64,000 nucleotides of DNA from Nocardia aurea (GTDB taxonomy: Bacteria > Actinomycetota > Actinomycetes > Mycobacteriales > Mycobacteriaceae): contig NZ_QCYJ01000127.1 in assembly GCF_003123685.1 (NCBI RefSeq), positions 1-64,000 of the forward strand. Reading direction: 5' to 3'. Shown piece by piece: positions 59,271 to 64,000 of the stretch; within the stretch, counting starts at the first letter, position 1, and every line of letters begins with the position of its first letter. Below the pieces are notes generated by a model. That model ran no database searches. It was not told the DNA's origin and worked only from the letters and a program-made list of their open reading frames with translations. The translations under genes and the position numbers were made by a program.

Positions 59271-59873
59271 GTGTCATCACCGCATCAGTCCGTGCCACCT
59301 TCTGAATCGTCCCACACCGTGCCCGAGGGATCGGATACGGGTAGTTCGACCGAGCACGACCGACCCGCACCCGCCGCGAAGGTCATCAGGACCCCGCGCC
59401 TGGCGTTTCTCGGCGTGGTCGTGCTGCTGCTCGGCACTTTCTTCTTCTTCGTCGGCGCGCCCGCCTTCCTCTGGTGGCTGATGTTGCTGCCGGTAGCCGT
59501 GGGTGTCTGGGTGCTGCGCACACAGACCACCGTGTCGGAGTCCGGGCTCGATCCGCGCACCGTGTTCGGGTCGCGGCATCTGGACTGGGCACAGGTCGAA
59601 GGGCTGCGGATTCCCAAGCGCGGCTTCGTCCGGGCGCGCCTGACCGACGGTTCGGAGGTGACGTTGCCCGCGGTGAGCTACGACCGACTCCGGGACCTGA
59701 TCGTCGCCTCCGACGGACGGATTCCCGACCTGTTCACCGCGGCGGAGGAAGCCGAGGAACGGGCCTGGGCCGAGCGCGCGGCCGCCGAGAAAGCGGAGGA
59801 GGAAGCCGCCGGGAAAGCGGCTCGGGAGACCGAGTCCGAGGCGCCCGAAAAAGTCGCGGACGAGCGAGACTGA
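59271..59873 (+). CDS. PH-domain membrane protein (Rv3004/Cfp6-like)
   Basis: 200 residues from GTG 59271. A Ser/Thr/Pro-rich N-terminus of about 40 residues, two hydrophobic segments (LAFLGVVVLLLGTFFFFVGA and FLWWLMLLPVAVGVWVL), a bacterial PH-like domain (TTVSESGLDPRTVFGSRHLD, WAQVEGLRIPKRGFVRARLT) and an Ala/Glu-rich charged tail that is probably coiled-coil. The equivalent gene next to ilvB in M. tuberculosis encodes antigen CFP-6. Function unknown. Divergent from ilvB. Confidence 0.85.
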   Translation: MSSPHQSVPPSESSHTVPEGSDTGSSTEHDRPAPAAKVIRTPRLAFLGVVVLLLGTFFFFVGAPAFLWWLMLLPVAVGVWVLRTQTTVSESGLDPRTVFGSRHLDWAQVEGLRIPKRGFVRARLTDGSEVTLPAVSYDRLRDLIVASDGRIPDLFTAAEEAEERAWAERAAAEKAEEEAAGKAARETESEAPEKVADERD

Positions 59874-60275
59874 CGGCGACACGCACGCTTTCGTGTGACG
59901 GATGACACGAGTGGCGAGAGCCACATCCTCGCCGCGATAGACTGGTGACGCTGCGCACATCGGCGCGCATTCCGGTGACACACTCCGAATCGCGCGCCGC
60001 CGAGACGGTTTCGGGACCGACACCTCCCCGATGACACCGCCCGCGCCGACGACAACCCTCGCGGCGACACCGAAAGCCCGACGACAGCACGGTAGGCCGG
60101 GCATACCGAACGGCGGTGACCACCGCGAAACCACTCCCACGCGACACTCGTGACCGCCCGTCTCCCCCGGCTCCCGCCGACGGTGAGCGGGCCCGCCGGG
60201 AGTACCGTGGGGTGGCCGGCGAGCCGGCGCCGCGCTGTCGCACATCAGCCCCCCGCGACCCATCGAGGACCTTCC
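59874..60275. other. 400-base leader upstream of ilvD
   Basis: No convincing gene. A possible -10 (TAGACT, near 59939) and several GC-rich hairpins are visible, such as a GGCGAG/CTCGCC pair near 59912-59932. I find no Leu/Val-rich leader peptide like that of ilvB. Confidence 0.4.
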
Positions 60276-62117
60276 ATGCCACCGCTTCGTTCACGCACAA
60301 CCACCATCGGCCGCAACGCCGCCGGAGCCCGCGCCCTGTGGCGGGCCACCGGTATGACCGACTCCGATTTCGGTAAGCCGATCGTCGCCATCGCGAACTC
60401 CTACACCCAGTTCGTCCCCGGCCACGTGCACCTGAAGGATGTCGGTGAGATCGTCGCCGCCGCGGTGCGTGCCGCCGGCGGCGTTCCGCGCGAATTCCAC
60501 ACCATCGCGGTCGACGACGGCATCGCCATGGGTCACGGCGGCATGCTGTACTCGCTGCCCTCACGCGAGATCATCGCCGACTCGGTCGAATACATGGCCA
60601 ACGCCCATACCGCCGACGCGCTGGTGTGCATCTCCAACTGCGACAAGATCACCCCCGGCATGCTCAACGCCGCGATGCGGCTCAACATCCCGGCCGTGTT
60701 CGTCTCCGGCGGTCCGATGGAAGCCGGTAAGGCGGTCGTCGTCGGCGGTGTCGCGCAGGCGCCGACCGACCTCATCACCGCGATCTCGGCCAGCGCCAAT
60801 CCGGACGTCTCCGAGGACGGGCTGTCCGAGGTCGAGCGCAGCGCGTGCCCGACCTGTGGTTCCTGCTCGGGCATGTTCACCGCCAACTCCATGAACTGCC
60901 TCACCGAGGCGCTCGGACTCGCGTTGCCCGGCAACGGTTCCACGCTGGCCACCCACGCCGCGCGCCGCGCGCTGTTCGAGCGGGCGGGCACGGTCGTCGT
61001 CGATATCGCCACCCGCTGGTACCGCGACGACGACGCGTCGGTGCTGCCGCGCAATGTCGCCAACGCCAAGGCCTTCCGCAACGCGATGGCGCTGGACGTG
61101 GCGATGGGCGGATCGACCAACACTGTGCTGCACACCCTGGCCGCCGCTCAGGAGGGCGAGGTCGACTTCGATCTCGAGACCATCGACGAGATCAGCCGTC
61201 GCGTGCCGTGCCTGTCCAAGGTGTCGCCGAATTCGGACTACCACATGGAGGACGTGCACCGCGCCGGTGGCATCCCCGCGATCCTGGGCGAACTGCGCCG
61301 GGCCGGGCTGCTGGAGACCGACGTGAGCACGGTGCACACACCGAGCTTCGACGAATGGCTCGATACCTGGGATATCCGCTCCGGCAAGGCCTCCGAGGAA
61401 GCGATCGAACTGTTCCACGCCGCACCGGGCGGGGTGCGGACCGTGGAACCGTTCTCGACCGAGAACCGCTGGTCCTCACTGGACACCGACGCCGCGGGCG
61501 GCTGCATCCGCGACAAGGAGCACGCCTACACCGTGGAGGGCGGCCTGGTCGTGTTGCGCGGCAACATCGCTCCCGACGGCGCGATCCTCAAGACCGCGGG
61601 CATCGACGAGGATCTGTTCTCCTTCCAGGGCCCGGCCGTGGTGGTCGAGTCGCAGGAGGAGGCGGTCTCGGCGATCCTGGGCAAGAAGATCAAGCCGGGC
61701 GATGTGATCGTCGTGCGCTACGAGGGCCCTTCCGGCGGTCCCGGTATGCAGGAGATGTTGCACCCCACCGCGTTCCTGAAGGGCGCGGGTCTCGGCAAGG
61801 TGTGCGCGCTGATCACCGACGGACGTTTCTCCGGCGGCACCTCCGGGTTGTCGATCGGGCACATCTCGCCGGAGGCGGCGAGCGGCGGTGTGATCGGTCT
61901 GGTCAACAGCGGCGATCAGATCCGCATCGATGTCGCCAGCCGCACCCTCGAGGTGCTCGTGGACGACGCCGTACTGGCCGAGCGTCGCGCGAAAATGGAA
62001 GCGTCCGAACGGCCCTGGCAGCCGTTGGACCGCGAGCGCACCGTGACCACGGCGCTACGCGCCTACGCCGCGCTCGCCACCTCGGCGGACAAGGGCGCGG
62101 TGCGGCGCGTTCCGTAA
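60276..62117 (+). CDS. ilvD: Dihydroxy-acid dehydratase
   Basis: Third common step of valine/isoleucine synthesis. 613 residues from ATG 60276, the E. coli-like length. Fe-S cluster cysteines in SNCDKITPGMLN and CPTCGSCSGMFTANSMNCL, with the first in the family ANSYTQFVPGHVHLKDVG region region replaced by non-Cys as usual for this class. YEGPSGGPGMQEMLHPTAFL and DGRFSGGTSGLSIGHISPEA are also diagnostic. In M. tuberculosis ilvD lies elsewhere (Rv0189c), so its place beside ilvBNC is lineage-specific. Ends at a strong terminator. Confidence 0.96.
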   Translation: MPPLRSRTTTIGRNAAGARALWRATGMTDSDFGKPIVAIANSYTQFVPGHVHLKDVGEIVAAAVRAAGGVPREFHTIAVDDGIAMGHGGMLYSLPSREIIADSVEYMANAHTADALVCISNCDKITPGMLNAAMRLNIPAVFVSGGPMEAGKAVVVGGVAQAPTDLITAISASANPDVSEDGLSEVERSACPTCGSCSGMFTANSMNCLTEALGLALPGNGSTLATHAARRALFERAGTVVVDIATRWYRDDDASVLPRNVANAKAFRNAMALDVAMGGSTNTVLHTLAAAQEGEVDFDLETIDEISRRVPCLSKVSPNSDYHMEDVHRAGGIPAILGELRRAGLLETDVSTVHTPSFDEWLDTWDIRSGKASEEAIELFHAAPGGVRTVEPFSTENRWSSLDTDAAGGCIRDKEHAYTVEGGLVVLRGNIAPDGAILKTAGIDEDLFSFQGPAVVVESQEEAVSAILGKKIKPGDVIVVRYEGPSGGPGMQEMLHPTAFLKGAGLGKVCALITDGRFSGGTSGLSIGHISPEAASGGVIGLVNSGDQIRIDVASRTLEVLVDDAVLAERRAKMEASERPWQPLDRERTVTTALRAYAALATSADKGAVRRVP

Positions 62118-62139
62118 AGCCCGCGATACCCGAAAACGA

Positions 62140-62177
62140 CGGCGCCCCTCGATCCTTCGCGGATTCGAGGGGCGCCG
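62140..62177. terminator. Terminator after ilvD
   Basis: A 13-bp perfect stem CGGCGCCCCTCGA (62140-62152) with TCGAGGGGCGCCG (62165-62177) plus an inner TCC/GGA stem; between convergent ilvD and the DoxX-family gene. Confidence 0.88.
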
Positions 62178-62293
62178 CTGTCCGCGCGGACTCTTCCGAG
62201 GTCACCGGCGATCCGGAGTTGTTCCCGCGCGATGTCGGCCTGTGGAACCAGTGGGCCCGAATCATCCCGAGGACCGGCCGCCGCGGCCCACGA

Positions 62294-63277
62294 TCAGTCG
62301 AAGGGGCCGATACCCGTGAACGGGTTGCCGCCGTGCAGGTACCAGTAGGTGCCGACAGCGGCGACCACCGCGAGGACGAGGACCACGAACGACCCGTACC
62401 GGGGGCGGATGGCCCAGCCGCGGTTGCGATCCAGCGACCAGCGTCCCGGCCCGGTCAGGAGGATGACCACGGCGGTGCCCGCGAGCACGCTCTCCAGTTC
62501 GACCCCGGACGGCACGCTGCCGCGGTACTGGAAGCCGGGGATCATGCCCTGTTTCCACGCCCACGCGTCGAGGATCACCGCGAGCACCGCGCCCGCGGCG
62601 AGCGGTGTCACCAGACCGAGGACCAGCAGTGCGCCACCACCGAGTTCGCCGACCGTCACCAGGACCGCGCACAGCGTCGCGTGATCCCAGCCGCCGGCGG
62701 CCATCATGTCGCGGGTGCCGTCGAGGCCGGGACCGTTGAACCAGCCCGTGAGCTTCTGGAGGCCGTGATAGATGAAGGTGCCACCGACCACGAGACGCAG
62801 GACGCACAGTCCGAAATCGAGCGTGCCACGGCGATTGTCGACCGGTCGACGGCGCAACGACCGACTCGGCTCGCCCGGGGTGTTCGCGGCCGGGGGGATA
62901 CTCGCGTACGAATAGGCGGCCGTCGCGCCCGCCGAGCCCGCACCGGCACCGGCCGCCGTCGCGCCCGCGGTGGTCGGCGGCGCCGCCGTCGCCCCGGTGC
63001 CGGAGGTGTCGGTGGGTTGCGACACCGTCGTGTCGGTGGGTCGCGACAGCGTCGGCACGTCCGGCCCCGGATCGAGACCGAGTTCGTCGTCGGTGCGCGC
63101 CACGCTGTCCGCGGTGACCGTGGTGCTCGGCGCGGGTTCCTTGGTCATCCCGACCCTGGGCAACTGCCCGGTCGGGGAATCGTAGGGGCTGCCGACACCC
63201 TTCCCCGTGGACACCGCTTTCTGCGCACCGGCCTGCGGCTCGGTCTGCTCGAATGTGTCCTTCGGCTTATCGGCCAC
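62294..63277 (-). CDS. DoxX-family membrane protein with long disordered N-terminus
   Basis: 327 residues from GTG 63277 (AAAGG 7 bases upstream); the frame stays open to 63376 through a repeat. The N-terminal 150 residues are Thr/Ala/Pro/Gly-rich and lack hydrophobic segments. Then four membrane helices of the DoxX/MRS type: LDFGLCVLRLVVGGTFIYHG followed by LQKL, ATLCAVLVTVGELGGGALLV, LAAGAVLAVILDAW, and VVLVLAVVAAVGTYWYL. The equivalent Rv3005c of M. tuberculosis is part of the membrane oxidoreductase complex with SodA and a thioredoxin-like protein. Next to lppZ as there. Confidence 0.87.
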   Translation of the reverse strand: MADKPKDTFEQTEPQAGAQKAVSTGKGVGSPYDSPTGQLPRVGMTKEPAPSTTVTADSVARTDDELGLDPGPDVPTLSRPTDTTVSQPTDTSGTGATAAPPTTAGATAAGAGAGSAGATAAYSYASIPPAANTPGEPSRSLRRRPVDNRRGTLDFGLCVLRLVVGGTFIYHGLQKLTGWFNGPGLDGTRDMMAAGGWDHATLCAVLVTVGELGGGALLVLGLVTPLAAGAVLAVILDAWAWKQGMIPGFQYRGSVPSGVELESVLAGTAVVILLTGPGRWSLDRNRGWAIRPRYGSFVVLVLAVVAAVGTYWYLHGGNPFTGIGPFD

Positions 63278-63324
63278 GGCCGTGCCTTTCTGTCGCTCGG
63301 TTCCACCGGGCCGGATGGGCGTCA

Positions 63325-63376
63325 ATGGTTCGCTCGCTCCGCTCACAGGAGTCGATGGTTCGCTCGCTCCGCTCAC
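63325..63376. repeat. Two 22-bp direct repeats with 30-bp period
   Basis: Positions 63325-63346 and 63355-63376 are identical (core GTTCGCTCGCTCCGCTC). On the leftward strand they would read GTGAGCGGAGCGAGC, just upstream of the DoxX-family start. Confidence 0.85.
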
Positions 63377-63516
63377 TCACGGGGCATACCCTATGCCGCG
63401 CGGTGCGGTCCGACCGCCCGAACGCGACGGCGTGTCAACCACCCCGCGACACCGCGGGACCCACGACACCCACCCGGGAGGGGCGCGCCCGGCACTATTT
63501 CCGTAACGTCTGAGCT

Positions 63517-64000
63517 ATGAGTGTGGTTGTCGTGGGTCGCGTCGCGATGTGTCTGGCGCTCGGTGCCGTCCTGGTGGCCGGATGCGCCCGGTTCGACGAT
63601 TCGGCGTCGAGCCCGTTCACCCCGGAACCGACGTTCAATCCGGCCGATCCGAAACCCCCGTCGAACACACCGCCGTCGACGACACGGCCGAGCGGCCCGT
63701 GCATCGATCCCGACCCCGCCGTCGTCGCCACCTGCCTCGACACCACCGGCGGCATCATCGGGATCAGTGAGGGCGCGCTGGTGGCCGAACGCCGCACCGG
63801 GCGCATCCTCAAGGTGGTCGACCCGGATACGCCGCCGGTCGAGGTCGCCAAGGTCGATGTCGACGGCTCGACCGACGGCGGGCTCAGCGATATCGCGCTC
63901 TCGCCCACCTATCGCGAAGACGGACTGATGTACGCCTACATCACCACCGGCAGCGACAACCGGGTGGTCCGCATCGGCGAGGGCGGCTCGCAGAAGGACA
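63517..64000 (+). CDS. lppZ: Lipoprotein LppZ, glucose/sorbosone dehydrogenase-like (runs off right edge)
   Basis: First 161 residues only. A lipoprotein signal peptide (VGRVAMCLALGAVLVAGC, lipidated Cys-23) is followed by a Pro/Thr-rich linker of about 40 residues and the start of a soluble beta-propeller (ALVAERRTGRILKVV, GLSDIALSPTYREDGLMYAY) of the PQQ-glucose/sorbosone dehydrogenase type. Located on the outer face of the membrane. Position next to the DoxX-family gene matches Rv3006 lppZ. Confidence 0.87.
   Translation, partial: MSVVVVGRVAMCLALGAVLVAGCARFDDSASSPFTPEPTFNPADPKPPSNTPPSTTRPSGPCIDPDPAVVATCLDTTGGIIGISEGALVAERRTGRILKVVDPDTPPVEVAKVDVDGSTDGGLSDIALSPTYREDGLMYAYITTGSDNRVVRIGEGGSQKD

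Noticed and set aside
60845..63520. 891-residue rightward frame overlapping ilvD and the DoxX-family gene
   Set aside because: It starts inside ilvD, is Arg/Gly-rich, and covers a gene on the opposite strand; out-of-frame shadow.
1..64000. CRISPR arrays, prophage, rRNA genes
   Set aside because: None seen: no regularly spaced repeat arrays, no phage structural genes, no rRNA sequence. Repeats found are short tandem or paired copies.

Overview
The window is high-GC actinobacterial DNA, most likely from Nocardia or a close mycolic-acid-containing relative. From what I recall of the Mycobacterium tuberculosis map, the gene order follows recG (Rv2973c) to lppZ (Rv3006): recG, DAK2 protein, rpmB, ung, thiL, DUF3515 protein, ddl, gpsA, cofC, ppk1, mutT1, hupB, leuD, leuC, IclR regulator, PPOX protein, gltX, FumA-hydrolase-type protein, MFS carrier, leuB, serA, ilvC, ilvN, ilvB, PH-domain protein, DoxX protein, lppZ. 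CofC (coenzyme F420 pathway), a HupB with a long Lys/Ala tail and GTG/TTG starts fit this group. The genus is an inference, not proven.

Layout. 1-5.5 kb: start of pyruvate carboxylase (leftward), a cobalamin riboswitch and B12-independent methionine synthase metE, an 890-base stretch without a convincing gene, then a RamB/PrpR-type regulator. 5.5-36 kb: the conserved core (DNA repair recG and ung; thiL; ddl; gpsA; cofC; ppk1-mutT1; hupB; leuDC with a divergent IclR regulator; gltX with tRNA-Gln and tRNA-Glu downstream; leuB; serA), interrupted by small insertions (GNAT, crotonase, alpha/beta hydrolase, ADP-ribosylglycohydrolase, an HTH/proline-rich protein). 36-47 kb: accessory metabolism. 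It holds an unlisted 38-residue peptide gene, a nucleotidyltransferase, two cold-shock proteins, an HxlR/reductase pair and a myo-inositol catabolic cluster (iolE-iolC-iolB-iolD leftward; LacI regulator and inositol dehydrogenase rightward) with clear LacI operators. 47-54.5 kb: a variable island with a cytochrome P450 remnant, an AbiEi/DUF559-like protein, an HNH nuclease, a complete IS256-family element with 8-bp target duplication, and MoxR/VWA/DUF2252 genes. 55-64 kb: the core resumes with ilvC, ilvN and ilvB behind a transcription attenuator, a PH-domain protein, ilvD, a DoxX-family membrane protein and the start of lipoprotein LppZ.

How the genes work together. Nearly all branched-chain amino acid synthesis genes except leuA and the transaminase lie here (ilvB, ilvN, ilvC, ilvD, leuC, leuD, leuB). 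They sit in separate units with their own controls: a Leu/Val-rich leader peptide and attenuator before ilvB, and an IclR-type divergent promoter before leuCD. GltX lies beside the two tRNAs it probably charges. The iol genes cover inositol to 5-dehydro-2-deoxygluconate 6-phosphate, but the aldolase (iolJ), iolA and a transporter are not in the window.

The most unusual items are the 38-residue hendecad-repeat peptide gene, the 49-bp nested palindrome in front of an HTH/proline-rich protein, the MoxR-VWA-HNH gene set split by an insertion sequence, the thiL gene with no canonical start where the ribosome binding site predicts one, and the nearly leaderless ilvB leader peptide.
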